This document shows positions 21,980-29,673 of a stretch of DNA of 34,225 nt, piece after piece. The notes under the pieces are model-generated. The model saw nothing but the letters and a program-made list of their open reading frames with translations. It did no database searches and was not told where the DNA came from. How positions within the stretch are numbered: position 1 is the stretch's first letter; each line of letters opens with the position of its first letter. This DNA is from Clostridia bacterium (GTDB lineage Bacteria > Bacillota > Clostridia > Christensenellales > Borkfalkiaceae), in contig JAFTKX010000010.1 of NCBI GenBank assembly GCA_017453045.1, positions 1-34,225 on the forward strand, written 5' to 3'. Made by a program: the position numbers and the translations under genes.

Positions 21980-22008
21980 ATTATATTACTTTTAAAAAAT
22001 TTTGTCAA
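21980..22008 (-). promoter_or_regulatory. tRNA-Arg promoter
   Basis: Perfect consensus on the minus strand: TTGACA (22003-22008), 17 bp, TATAAT (21980-21985). Confidence 0.92.
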
Positions 22009-22082
22009 TCATTTTTATTAAGTTTTAACTAATTGACTTTTTAATTTGCTAAATCTCTTTTTAATCGACTTATAGAGCGATT

Positions 22083-23183
22083 TTAAAGATATTCTTCAAC
22101 GATTTTTTGCATTTCGTCTAAATGCGCAAGCATATCTTTCGCTAAAGCAAGTTGACAACGCGCTCTATCAAGATTATGTTCGCTATAGTCGGTCTTAAAA
22201 TATTTATCCCCGTCTATATAATCGGTTAAAAATCTCATTCCACACTCAACCGTCATAGTTAACGCGCCGAGCGCCATAGTGTCTTTCTCCTTTTGACAAA
22301 GGGTGTTTCCTACGGTTTCAATAAAACCTTTTGTAAACGCTCTATACTTATTAAAGTCTAATTTAACCTTGCTAAGATCAGTTTCGTCTTCGGCGCAAGT
22401 ATTTGCGGTAAATCTTATAGAATCGCCAAAATCAAACGCAACGAGCCCCGGCATTACCGTATCTAAATCAATTACGGCAAGATTTTCAAAAGTTACTTCG
22501 TCAAATAAAACGTTATTACACTTGGTATCGTTATGCGTAACCCTAAGCGGAAGTTCTTTCGCCTTTTGCATTTTATACATTTGTGTGGCAATTTCTTCTA
22601 ACTTAAGATACTCGGAAATTTCACTTTCAACAGACGACGCTCTACCGCTTTCGTTCTTTTCAATACTTTCTTTAAAAGTTTCGTATCTTTTTACGGTGTT
22701 ATGAAAGTGCGGTATTGCAATATGCAAATCTTTTACGGGGTAATCGGCAAGATGCAACTGAAAGTTACCAAAAGCCCTACCCGATTCTTCAATAACCTTT
22801 AAATTGTCCGTTTCGTTAAACGTTATCGAATTGTCAATGTATCGACAAAGACGCCAAAATCCGCCTTGGTTTCCTACTATATAATAGTTATCGTCTTCTA
22901 CGTTTTTATAATAATGTAAAACAAACCTTTTAGCGCTAATTCCACCCGCTTTTATCTTTGCCCTTATATACTCCGTTACGGACGAAATATTGTTCATAAC
23001 TTCAATAGGGTTTTTAAAAACGTAAGTGTTTATTCTTTGCAAAATATAATCTTTTTCTTCGTTATCGCGCCAAAAGAACACCTTATACGTAGTATTGATG
23101 TGTCCGTTTACAACTAATTCGTATCTAAGATATTTTCCTTCGATTCCAAATCTTCTGCAAAGACCTTCAATTTTCTTATCCAT
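22083..23183 (-). CDS. APH-fold kinase, N-acetylhexosamine 1-kinase-like
   Basis: This 366-residue protein has the aminoglycoside-phosphotransferase fold. The N-lobe contains VNGHINTTYKVF (about 25-36) and DYILQRINTYVF (about 45-56). The catalytic loop is THNDTKCNNVLFD (Asp219 is the likely base), and VIDLDTVMPG (Asp239/Asp241) is the Mg-binding DxD segment. This combination, and the length near 360, is like NahK of bifidobacteria, which phosphorylates GlcNAc/GalNAc at C1, and related sugar kinases. The substrate cannot be fixed from sequence alone. It is a single-gene unit with its own promoter. Confidence 0.8.
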   Translation of the reverse strand: MDKKIEGLCRRFGIEGKYLRYELVVNGHINTTYKVFFWRDNEEKDYILQRINTYVFKNPIEVMNNISSVTEYIRAKIKAGGISAKRFVLHYYKNVEDDNYYIVGNQGGFWRLCRYIDNSITFNETDNLKVIEESGRAFGNFQLHLADYPVKDLHIAIPHFHNTVKRYETFKESIEKNESGRASSVESEISEYLKLEEIATQMYKMQKAKELPLRVTHNDTKCNNVLFDEVTFENLAVIDLDTVMPGLVAFDFGDSIRFTANTCAEDETDLSKVKLDFNKYRAFTKGFIETVGNTLCQKEKDTMALGALTMTVECGMRFLTDYIDGDKYFKTDYSEHNLDRARCQLALAKDMLAHLDEMQKIVEEYL

Positions 23184-23219
23184 TTTCTTTACCTTAATTA
23201 AATTTCTCCCTTACAATAC

Positions 23220-23245
23220 AATCAACAGTTTACTTTCAGTTGATT
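23220..23245. promoter_or_regulatory. Possible operator upstream of the NahK-like gene
   Basis: AATCAAC and GTTGATT, inverted and 12 bp apart, in the leader just downstream of the promoter start. It could be a repressor site; the arms are short, so this is tentative. Confidence 0.35.
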
Positions 23246-23255
23246 TACAACGTTA

Positions 23256-23284
23256 ATTATAACACATTATATGCAGTTTGTAAA
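23256..23284 (-). promoter_or_regulatory. Promoter of the NahK-like gene
   Basis: Minus strand TTTACA (23279-23284), 17 bp, TATAAT (23256-23261). Confidence 0.8.
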
Positions 23285-23342
23285 GTCTTTCGTGATTTTT
23301 CTTTTTACTCTTTCGTCTAAAATTTTAAATTGTAATAAAAAA

Positions 23343-23380
23343 CCTATCGGCTTTTACGACTTTCGCCAAAAACCGATAGG
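23343..23380 (-). terminator. Terminator of the cyclophilin-like lipoprotein gene
   Basis: CCTATCGG and CCGATAGG close a long imperfect stem-loop, followed on the minus strand by a run of T. It lies 16 bp after the stop codon. Confidence 0.88.
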
Positions 23381-23396
23381 CTATTTTACTTCTTAA

Positions 23397-24332
23397 TTAT
23401 TCTGCAAAGGTAATTTTTACAACCTTAATTACTTTATCTCCGTAAGGAAGAACGTTCATATAGTCGGCGTTATCCGTAAACTCTTGAAGTAAAAGTTCAA
23501 CTGCGTCTTCTTCAACGTCAGCGTCTTCGATAAGTTCGTAATAGTCGCCGTTTTCGTCTTGAGCAAAGTATTCGCCGTCTTTATTCTTCATAAAGTAATT
23601 GCCGAAATCTCCGCCTTTAGTATAGTAATAATAGGTATTTTCGTCAGCGTCTTTTGAATAGCCGGTAAGGAAAGCCTTTAAGCGAGCGTAACTCGTTTCG
23701 TCGCTATCCGTAGCGTCGTCAGAAAGAATTTTGCCTAAAATTGCAAATTCGCTTGAAGAATTGAAATAATAGTCGCTACCGAAAGTAACAGCCATAGTCG
23801 CTCTACCCGTGTTGTAAGCAAGAGCGGCAGCGTCGTCGTTAACGTCTCTCTTTAAAACCAAAGCGCCGTCTAAAGAAAGTTTATTACCTGCAAAACCTGC
23901 TTTTTCAAATTCGCCGTTTACAAATCTATCTTCGCCTGCGTATCTTTCCGAATCTTTAGGTCCTATAGTTTTGTTTTTAATATATTCGGCAGTTATGAGT
24001 TTAAGATAAGATTTTTCGGAATCGTCGTACTTTGAAGCAAGTTTTCCGTCTTTAAAATAATATCCGCCGAATTCAACGTGTCCGTTTACGTTTGAAATAG
24101 CAGTATCGTTATAATATCCGCTTTGAGCAAGGTAGGTAAAGTGCTCGATAGTTCCCGGAGCGAAATTGAGATAAAGTTCAAAATTGAAATCTTGCTCTAC
24201 CCCGTCAACGCTAATCGTAACGGTAACTTTTTGTATTTTACTACCGTCTTTTACTTCGTCGCACGCAACAACGCCCATCATACAGCAAACTGCGCAAACG
24301 AACGCCACTAATCCTTTTAAAAGTTTTTTCAT
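23397..24332 (-). CDS. Cyclophilin-like lipoprotein (divergent peptidyl-prolyl isomerase)
   Basis: This 311-residue protein starts with a lipoprotein signal (MKKLLKGLVAFVC, then GVVAC with the lipid Cys near 25). The next part resembles the start of a cyclophilin: FELYLNFAPGTIEHFTYLAQ and SGYYNDTAISNV. The catalytic Arg of cyclophilins (in FHRV) aligns with Asn in ISNV, so isomerase activity is doubtful. It may be a surface chaperone-like protein. Late in the protein are acidic, Tyr-rich stretches. I chose ATG 24332 because GGAGG lies just upstream; five extra codons of the longer frame contain that site. It has a consensus promoter and its own terminator. Confidence 0.75.
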   Translation of the reverse strand: MKKLLKGLVAFVCAVCCMMGVVACDEVKDGSKIQKVTVTISVDGVEQDFNFELYLNFAPGTIEHFTYLAQSGYYNDTAISNVNGHVEFGGYYFKDGKLASKYDDSEKSYLKLITAEYIKNKTIGPKDSERYAGEDRFVNGEFEKAGFAGNKLSLDGALVLKRDVNDDAAALAYNTGRATMAVTFGSDYYFNSSSEFAILGKILSDDATDSDETSYARLKAFLTGYSKDADENTYYYYTKGGDFGNYFMKNKDGEYFAQDENGDYYELIEDADVEEDAVELLLQEFTDNADYMNVLPYGDKVIKVVKITFAE

Positions 24333-24374
24333 TATGACCTCCGTCATTATACTACGTTAATTTTTATCAGTTCT

Positions 24375-24403
24375 ATTATATTTACATAATAGAAATAAGT
24401 CAA
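24375..24403 (-). promoter_or_regulatory. Promoter of the cyclophilin-like gene
   Basis: Minus strand TTGACT (24398-24403), 17 bp, TATAAT (24375-24380). Confidence 0.88.
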
Positions 24404-24476
24404 CTTTTTTTAGCCTTTTTGACTGTAATTTTTGTAAATTTTACAATATTTTTACCGTTTTAATAGTAAACTCGGC

Positions 24477-25571
24477 TTATAAAAAATTATATACGAACCA
24501 TAAAAACAATGCGGTAAGCCCAAGCCCTAACAAAACGGCGAGAATAACCCTTATTGCAGAGATAGGCGTTTTACCTTTAACTTTACCCGTACTGCCATTT
24601 ACTTTTACGGTATAATTTTTCTTTTTAAAGCGATAAACGAGCGAATAAACGGGAACTAAAACATACTTAAAAGTAACGTTTGTGTGCGTTGTGGCAACGT
24701 TTAAATAATCTACCACGTCGCAATGCAAACTGTTCCTTATTTGACTTCTTATTTGCGAGTCTATATCCTTTTTAGCGTCGTCCCAACAATCGTTTAAACT
24801 CTTTTGATAACTATCCGCCATAAAGCCCGACAAATATTGCTTTTCGTAAACGCAAGCGCACTCTTTTTTAAAGGGCGAAAGATTATTCATATCCTTTTGA
24901 GTAAAGTTTTTATTCGACGCAATCATAACGTCGTCGAAAGCAGCCGTATGAGTGCCGTTGACGTATCTATATTCTATATACGTTTCAGTCCTACGGTTTT
25001 TACCAGAGCCGACAACTCTCGTTCTTCTGTTTCCAACTCTGCCGTTGTATGTAGAAAAAGTAGAACTGTCAAAAGTAAAACAAGGCTCGTAAATGCCGTT
25101 CATTTCTTCAACTTCTATACTCTTTTTGAACTTTCTCGGAGCGAAAAGCCTACTTTTAGCCCATTTTTTAGAATACTCAACCGCTTTGTCGCGCCCAAAC
25201 TGGAAAGGTATTACCATATGCGGTCTAATACCGTCAAAAGCGTCTTCTTTGGCTATGTGCGTCGCCTTACAAAACGGACAAACGGACGCTTCTTCGTCAA
25301 TAGATAAAACGACCACCGCTCCACAGTTTGAACATTTATAGGTAACTTGCTCGTCGGGACTCCATTTTTGCGCTTCGTCAAAGCCCCTTTCTATATCGTG
25401 TTCAACGACTTCAAAATTCTTGTCGATTTCCGCAACCGTTCCGCAATGTTCGCATTTTAAAGACTGCGTGTCGGGATCGAAAACCATAGAACTTCCGCAA
25501 GAAGGACATTTCGCGTTATAAGTATCTACGTTTATGGTATCTTGACCAAAACCCACTCTGTCGTCAGCCAT
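24477..25571 (-). CDS. Zinc-ribbon membrane protein, YdjG-like
   Basis: This 364-residue protein opens with two zinc ribbons (CPSC...CEHC near 22-45 and CSNC...CPFC near 79-102). A soluble middle part follows, with a beta-hairpin rich in Arg/Thr/Tyr, and one transmembrane helix lies at the extreme C-terminus (VILAVLLGLGLTALFLW). This architecture and its closeness to an SPFH protein match B. subtilis YdjG, whose operon ydjFGHI contains a PspA homologue and the SPFH protein YdjI and acts in membrane stress. No pspA homologue is seen here. ATG 25571 follows AAGGAG. Confidence 0.7.
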   Translation of the reverse strand: MADDRVGFGQDTINVDTYNAKCPSCGSSMVFDPDTQSLKCEHCGTVAEIDKNFEVVEHDIERGFDEAQKWSPDEQVTYKCSNCGAVVVLSIDEEASVCPFCKATHIAKEDAFDGIRPHMVIPFQFGRDKAVEYSKKWAKSRLFAPRKFKKSIEVEEMNGIYEPCFTFDSSTFSTYNGRVGNRRTRVVGSGKNRRTETYIEYRYVNGTHTAAFDDVMIASNKNFTQKDMNNLSPFKKECACVYEKQYLSGFMADSYQKSLNDCWDDAKKDIDSQIRSQIRNSLHCDVVDYLNVATTHTNVTFKYVLVPVYSLVYRFKKKNYTVKVNGSTGKVKGKTPISAIRVILAVLLGLGLTALFLWFVYNFL

Positions 25572-25601
25572 AATCTTCTCCTTCGTTCGTATTATATACA
25601 A

Positions 25602-25624
25602 GCCCTTCGAGTTTATCGAAGGGC
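25602..25624 (-). terminator. Hairpin after the DUF1858 gene
   Basis: GCCCTTCGA / TCGAAGGGC with a five-base loop. The tail (TTGTATATAA) is weak, so it may be a leaky terminator allowing read-through into the YdjG-like gene. Confidence 0.55.
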
Positions 25625-25662
25625 ATTTGCTTGTTTTTGTGAATTATAGTTTCAATTAATCT

Positions 25663-25860
25663 TTAATCTATATCGTTGAGTTTTTCAAGCATTTCTTCAA
25701 GGTCAGCGCCGTGAACTGCAGCCGCTTCGCCAACAGTTTCGCCGTGAGCGATAGCGCATCCTAAACAATGCATTCCGTAACTCATTAAAATTGCAGCGGC
25801 GTTTGGATTAATTTCAAGCGCTTCGGTGATAATAGTGTTTTCAGTAATTTTCTTTTCCAT
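25663..25860 (-). CDS. DUF1858 domain protein
   Basis: This 65-residue protein matches the small DUF1858 family: ITENTIITEALEINPNAAAILMSYGMHCLGCAIAHGETV. The CLGC pair (about residues 33-36) could be redox-active or bind metal; such domains often occur near or inside hybrid-cluster and nitrite-type redox proteins. It lies between the SPFH and YdjG-like genes on the same strand, with a GGAGAT ribosome site. Its actual partner is unknown. Confidence 0.85.
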   Translation of the reverse strand: MEKKITENTIITEALEINPNAAAILMSYGMHCLGCAIAHGETVGEAAAVHGADLEEMLEKLNDID

Positions 25861-25912
25861 GATTTATATCTCCAAAAATTTTATTTCAAATTAAATATTA
25901 CTCGTCTATCTC

Positions 25913-26962
25913 TTAAAGTTTGTGTCCGCACGCCGAGCAGAATTTAGCCCCTGCGTTTACTTTTGCTCCGCACTCTGGGCAGAACGACGCTACCGCTTGT
26001 TTTGCGCCGCACTCAGGACAGAATTTAGAACCTTGTGGAATTGCCTTTCCGCACGCAGAACAAGATTGTGTATTCGCTTGCTGTTGAGGAATAGTTTGAT
26101 TTAACGGCTGAACGGGATTAAACGCGCCCGCCATCATTCCACCGAGCCCCATACCTGCTCCAACGCCAACGCCTACGCCCATAATTCCGCCTGCGCCGGG
26201 GTTGTTAGCCGCGTCTTTAAGCGCTTCGGCAGCGTTTATTCTTAAAAGAGCGTCGGTATCGTTTTTCAACACGCCGATTTTCGATCTTTGGTCGATAGCC
26301 TTTTCAACTTCTTCGGGAACGGACATATTCTCTATGAAAAGGTTTGTCATTTCAAGACCGATTTCTCTAAATTTATCTTGAATTTTCGCCTTAACTATTT
26401 GATTGAATTCCATAGTGTTTGCGGCAAGGTCGATAGCCGAAATTCTGCTTTCGCCCAAAGCGTCCGCAAGCGAAGAAAGGAGCATACTCTTTAAGTATCC
26501 CGTTATATCTTCGGTTTTAAACGAACTGTTAGTTCCAAAAAGTTCTCTTAAAAATACGCTTGGATCGTAAACTCTATAAGCAAACGAACCAAAACCCCTT
26601 ACTCTAATCATTCCAAATTCGGGGTCGCGCATCATAATGGGGTTCATTGTTCCCCATTTAATATCGGTAAATTGTTTGGTGTTAATGTAATAAACGTCAA
26701 CGGTAATAGGCGTTTCAAAGCCGTATTTCCAACCTGCAAGGGGGGACAAAATCGGGAAAATTTGCGTTCCGAGTTCGTATAAGCCCGGACCAAAAACGTC
26801 TGCAATTTGTCCTTTATGAACGAAAATAGCCGCTTGCGATTCTTTAACTGTAAGCGTAGATTTATTGTTTACTTCACGACCTTGTCTTTTGAAAGGATAT
26901 TTGTAAACGAGTGTGTTTCTACTGTCGTCGTCCCAAACGATATTTAATCTAAAAAGAGCCAT
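25913..26962 (-). CDS. SPFH-domain protein with C-terminal zinc ribbons, YdjI-like
   Basis: This 349-residue protein has an SPFH/band-7-type domain over about 25-235 (ESQAAIFVHKGQIADVFGPG near 40, PITVDVYYINTKQFTDIKWGT near 85, ENMSVPEEVEKAIDQ near 210). A Gly/Ala/Met-rich linker (about 250-275) and a Gln-rich patch come next, followed by two zinc-ribbon units (CSACGKAIPQGSKFCPECG and CPECGAKVNAGAKFCSACG). It has no transmembrane helix. The layout is that of YdjI and the so-called virion core proteins. It is probably a membrane-associated scaffold acting with the YdjG-like protein encoded downstream. It has its own promoter. Confidence 0.88.
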   Translation of the reverse strand: MALFRLNIVWDDDSRNTLVYKYPFKRQGREVNNKSTLTVKESQAAIFVHKGQIADVFGPGLYELGTQIFPILSPLAGWKYGFETPITVDVYYINTKQFTDIKWGTMNPIMMRDPEFGMIRVRGFGSFAYRVYDPSVFLRELFGTNSSFKTEDITGYLKSMLLSSLADALGESRISAIDLAANTMEFNQIVKAKIQDKFREIGLEMTNLFIENMSVPEEVEKAIDQRSKIGVLKNDTDALLRINAAEALKDAANNPGAGGIMGVGVGVGAGMGLGGMMAGAFNPVQPLNQTIPQQQANTQSCSACGKAIPQGSKFCPECGAKQAVASFCPECGAKVNAGAKFCSACGHKL

Positions 26963-26993
26963 AATTTTATCTCCTTTGTATATGTATGTTTAA

Positions 26994-27022
26994 AGTATAT
27001 CACAAATAATACTCTTTTTCAA
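26994..27022 (-). promoter_or_regulatory. Promoter of the SPFH gene
   Basis: Minus strand TTGAAA (27017-27022), 17 bp, TATACT (26994-26999), about 30 bp before the start codon with AAGGAG between. Confidence 0.85.
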
Positions 27023-27082
27023 TAGTTTTAAAAAGTTTAAAGTAAATTTTTTGATTTTTTATTGCGAAATAAAGTCGTTTCT

Positions 27083-28930
27083 TTATTTCAGCGTGCGTAT
27101 GGAATTTAAAATCGCTAAAACCGAAACGCCCACGTCGGCAAAGACCGCGTACCACATTCCGCCTATGCCGAACGCGCTTAAAATAAGCGCCGAAAACTTG
27201 ACCGCTAAAGCGAATACGATATTTTGCCTTACGATAGCCATAGTTTTTTTACAATGTCTTTTTGCGCTTATCAAACTCGTCAAATTGTCGTGCATTAAAA
27301 CGGCGTCGGACGCTTCAATCGCGCTGTCTGTACCTATTCCGCCCATAGACACTCCCACGTCGGCTCGCATAATTGCGGGAGCGTCGTTTATTCCGTCGCC
27401 AACGAAACATACCACGTCGTTTTTATTTTTACGAGAGATTATTTCTTCTAACTTTTCCATTTTATCCTGTGGCAAAAGATTGCTGTAATAGTTTTCTATT
27501 CCAACAGTATTCGCTACGGCTTTTGCGCTCTCTTTTCCGTCGCCCGTAAGCATATAAATTTTCGCGCCCGATTTTTTCAAACTTTCAATCGCAACCGTTG
27601 CGTCTTCTCTCACGGTGTCCGAAAGAACTATTACGCCAAGAAAAACGCCGTTAATCGACGTATAGACCAACGTTTTTGACAAATCGGCTTGCGTTTTCTC
27701 ATAATTTATACTAACGCCGTTATCTTTTAAAAGACTTTCGTTTCCGCACAAAATAACTTCGCCGTTTTTACTTGCGACAATGCCTTTTCCTGCGATTTCG
27801 CGAATTTCATATCCCGAAAATTCAAATGGTTTACACTCTTTTACAATACTTTTTGAAAGGGGATGATTAGAACTGCTTTCGCAAATATAAGCGTAACGCA
27901 AAATATCTTCTCTTTTTTCTTTCGGGTATACGCCGACTACTGAAAACTCCCCTTTAGTAAGAGTTCCCGTTTTATCTAAAACGAATACGTTTGCCTTTGC
28001 AAGTCTTTCAACGTAGTTTGCCCCTTTTATTAAAACTCCCCTTTTCCCGATACCGCCTATTCCGCCGAAAAACCCGAGCGGAACGCTAATAACGAGAGCG
28101 CAAGGGCAACTGACCACCAAAAAGGTAAGCGCGCGAATCGTCCAAACTTGCCAGTTAAAAGTTATTATCGACGGAATAATCGCAAGTAGAAGCGCCGATA
28201 TAACGACTATCGGTGTGTAATACTTTGAAAATACAGAAATAAAACTTTCTACTTTTGCTTTTTTCCCCGAAGCGTTTTCTACCATATCTAAAATTTTATA
28301 AACGGTACTGTCGTAAAACTCTTTTTCGGTTTTTATATAAAGTTGCCCGTCCATACAGACCGTTCCGCTTAAAACTTTATCCCCAACGCCAACTTCTAAA
28401 GGTTTACTCTCGCCCGTTAAAGCCATTACGTTTAAATTGCAGTTACCTTTTATAACTTCGCCGTCGAGCGGAATTTTATCCCCTGCTTTTACTACGATTA
28501 TTTCGCCAAGACTAACTTCGTCAGGCTCGACTATTTCTTCATTTCCGTCGCGCAAAACTCTCGCAAGGTCGGGACGAATATCCATCAATGCGGTAATCGA
28601 CTTTCTCGATTTGCCAACGGCGTAACTTTGAAAACACTCGCCAACTTGATAAAAAAGAATAACGGCGCAAGCTTCGACGTATTCGCCTAAAACGAGAGCG
28701 CCAAGCGATGCAACGGTCATTAAAAAATTTTCGTCGAAAACTTTGCCACGGCAAATATTTCTTACCGCCTTAAACAAAACGTCGTAAGACGCCGATAAAT
28801 ATATTAAAGAAAAGCATCCAAGCCAAATTAAATCGTCGGCGTTTTTTAGTATAACCTTACATATAACGGTTGGAATAAAAACCGCCAAACAAATAAGTGT
28901 TCTAATAAGCCTTTTTGCATTTTTTGACAT
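27083..28930 (-). CDS. cadA: Zn/Cd/Pb-exporting P1B-type ATPase
   Basis: This 615-residue heavy-metal pump has TGES (172-175), the intramembrane metal motif SCPCAL (Cys275/Cys277), the phosphorylation loop DKTGTLT (Asp319), the SNHPLS motif (His356-Pro357) specific to P1B ATPases, TGDGKES and GDGINDAP. CPC with the C-terminal NSIRTLK ending and a cadC-type repressor in the operon point to Zn2+/Cd2+/Pb2+ rather than copper. It lacks the usual N-terminal metal-binding domain, which is instead encoded by the small gene just upstream. It is the third gene of the cadC operon. Confidence 0.93.
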   Translation of the reverse strand: MSKNAKRLIRTLICLAVFIPTVICKVILKNADDLIWLGCFSLIYLSASYDVLFKAVRNICRGKVFDENFLMTVASLGALVLGEYVEACAVILFYQVGECFQSYAVGKSRKSITALMDIRPDLARVLRDGNEEIVEPDEVSLGEIIVVKAGDKIPLDGEVIKGNCNLNVMALTGESKPLEVGVGDKVLSGTVCMDGQLYIKTEKEFYDSTVYKILDMVENASGKKAKVESFISVFSKYYTPIVVISALLLAIIPSIITFNWQVWTIRALTFLVVSCPCALVISVPLGFFGGIGGIGKRGVLIKGANYVERLAKANVFVLDKTGTLTKGEFSVVGVYPKEKREDILRYAYICESSSNHPLSKSIVKECKPFEFSGYEIREIAGKGIVASKNGEVILCGNESLLKDNGVSINYEKTQADLSKTLVYTSINGVFLGVIVLSDTVREDATVAIESLKKSGAKIYMLTGDGKESAKAVANTVGIENYYSNLLPQDKMEKLEEIISRKNKNDVVCFVGDGINDAPAIMRADVGVSMGGIGTDSAIEASDAVLMHDNLTSLISAKRHCKKTMAIVRQNIVFALAVKFSALILSAFGIGGMWYAVFADVGVSVLAILNSIRTLK

Positions 28931-28959
28931 AAAAACCTCTGTATAAGTTGATTATTTGC

Positions 28960-29178
28960 TTATAAACCTAAAAGCGTTACGTCTGGCAAAACTCTTTTAG
29001 CCGACTTTTTAACGGCTTCTAAAACGCCTTGCTTTTCTTCGTCGTATTCGATTATAAGTTTTTGCGCCATAAAGTTTACGGTAGACGAAGTAACCCCCTC
29101 TATTTTTGCAACGGTTCGTTCAAGCAACATCCCACAGTTTGCGCAGTCTAAATTTTCAAGTTTAATTACCTTTTTCAT
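28960..29178 (-). CDS. Free-standing heavy-metal-associated (HMA) domain protein
   Basis: This 72-residue ferredoxin-like metal-binding domain has its CxxC motif in LDCANCGMLLE (Cys13/Cys16) and the rest of the HMA pattern (VAKIEGVTSSTVNFMAQKLIIEYD). It probably binds Zn or Cd and hands it to the pump encoded 29 bp downstream, which lacks this domain. The DCANC form is typical of zinc/cadmium HMA domains rather than the copper form MTCxxC. It has a strong AAAGGAG ribosome site. Confidence 0.9.
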   Translation of the reverse strand: MKKVIKLENLDCANCGMLLERTVAKIEGVTSSTVNFMAQKLIIEYDEEKQGVLEAVKKSAKRVLPDVTLLGL

Positions 29179-29196
29179 CTTAAATATCTCCTTTTA

Positions 29197-29565
29197 TTAC
29201 TCGCAATCTCTACCGCTTACGTGGTCGATTGCCATTTTAAAAATAGTTAAAACGTGTTTATCGGCAAGCGAATAAAACACTTCCTTTCCACATTTTCTCG
29301 CTTTAACGAGTTTGCTCTGCCTTAATATGCGAAGTTGATGCGAAATCGCGCTTTTCGTCATGCCAAGCACTTTTCCTATATCGCAAACGCAAAGTTCGCT
29401 TTCAAACAGCGCGGTCAAAATTTTAGTTCTCGTACTGTCGCCAAACACTTTGAAAAGTTCGGCAACGTCGCATACTATGTCTTCGCTCGGCATTAACGTT
29501 TTTACCTTTTCAACAGTTTCGCCATGTTCGCACTCTTTTTCGCAAAGTTCAATTTCTTCAATCAT
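29197..29565 (-). CDS. cadC: ArsR/CadC-type metal-responsive repressor
   Basis: This 122-residue winged-helix repressor carries the CadC metal site ELCVCDIGKVLGM (two Cys in the recognition region, about 67-80), two extra N-terminal Cys (Cys8 and Cys12), and the ArsR signature FGDSTRTKILTAL. Zn, Cd or Pb binding should release it from DNA. It is the first gene of the operon and is preceded by a 38-bp inverted repeat that overlaps its promoter, so it should repress itself, the HMA protein and the pump. Confidence 0.92.
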   Translation of the reverse strand: MIEEIELCEKECEHGETVEKVKTLMPSEDIVCDVAELFKVFGDSTRTKILTALFESELCVCDIGKVLGMTKSAISHQLRILRQSKLVKARKCGKEVFYSLADKHVLTIFKMAIDHVSGRDCE

Positions 29566-29601
29566 CTTTCTCTCCGTTATATCATATTTTTAACCTAAAA
29601 A

Positions 29602-29665
29602 AATAATAACAGTTGAATAATTGCTCAACTGTTATTATTATATCACTAACTATTTATACTGTCAA
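29602..29665 (-). promoter_or_regulatory. cadC promoter and operator
   Basis: Perfect consensus promoter on the minus strand: TTGACA (29660-29665), 17 bp, TATAAT (29637-29642). Overlapping the -10 and the start site is a perfect inverted repeat with 15-bp arms and an 8-bp spacer (29602-29639), centred on TTGA-N8-TCAA as in ArsR/CadC operators. Confidence 0.93.
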
Positions 29666-29673
29666 CAAAAATT

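Noticed and set aside
21814-22008. A 64-codon minus-strand frame over the tRNA-Arg upstream region.
   Set aside because: It spans the promoter, the tRNA fragment and a hairpin, has no family features, and is explained by non-coding elements.
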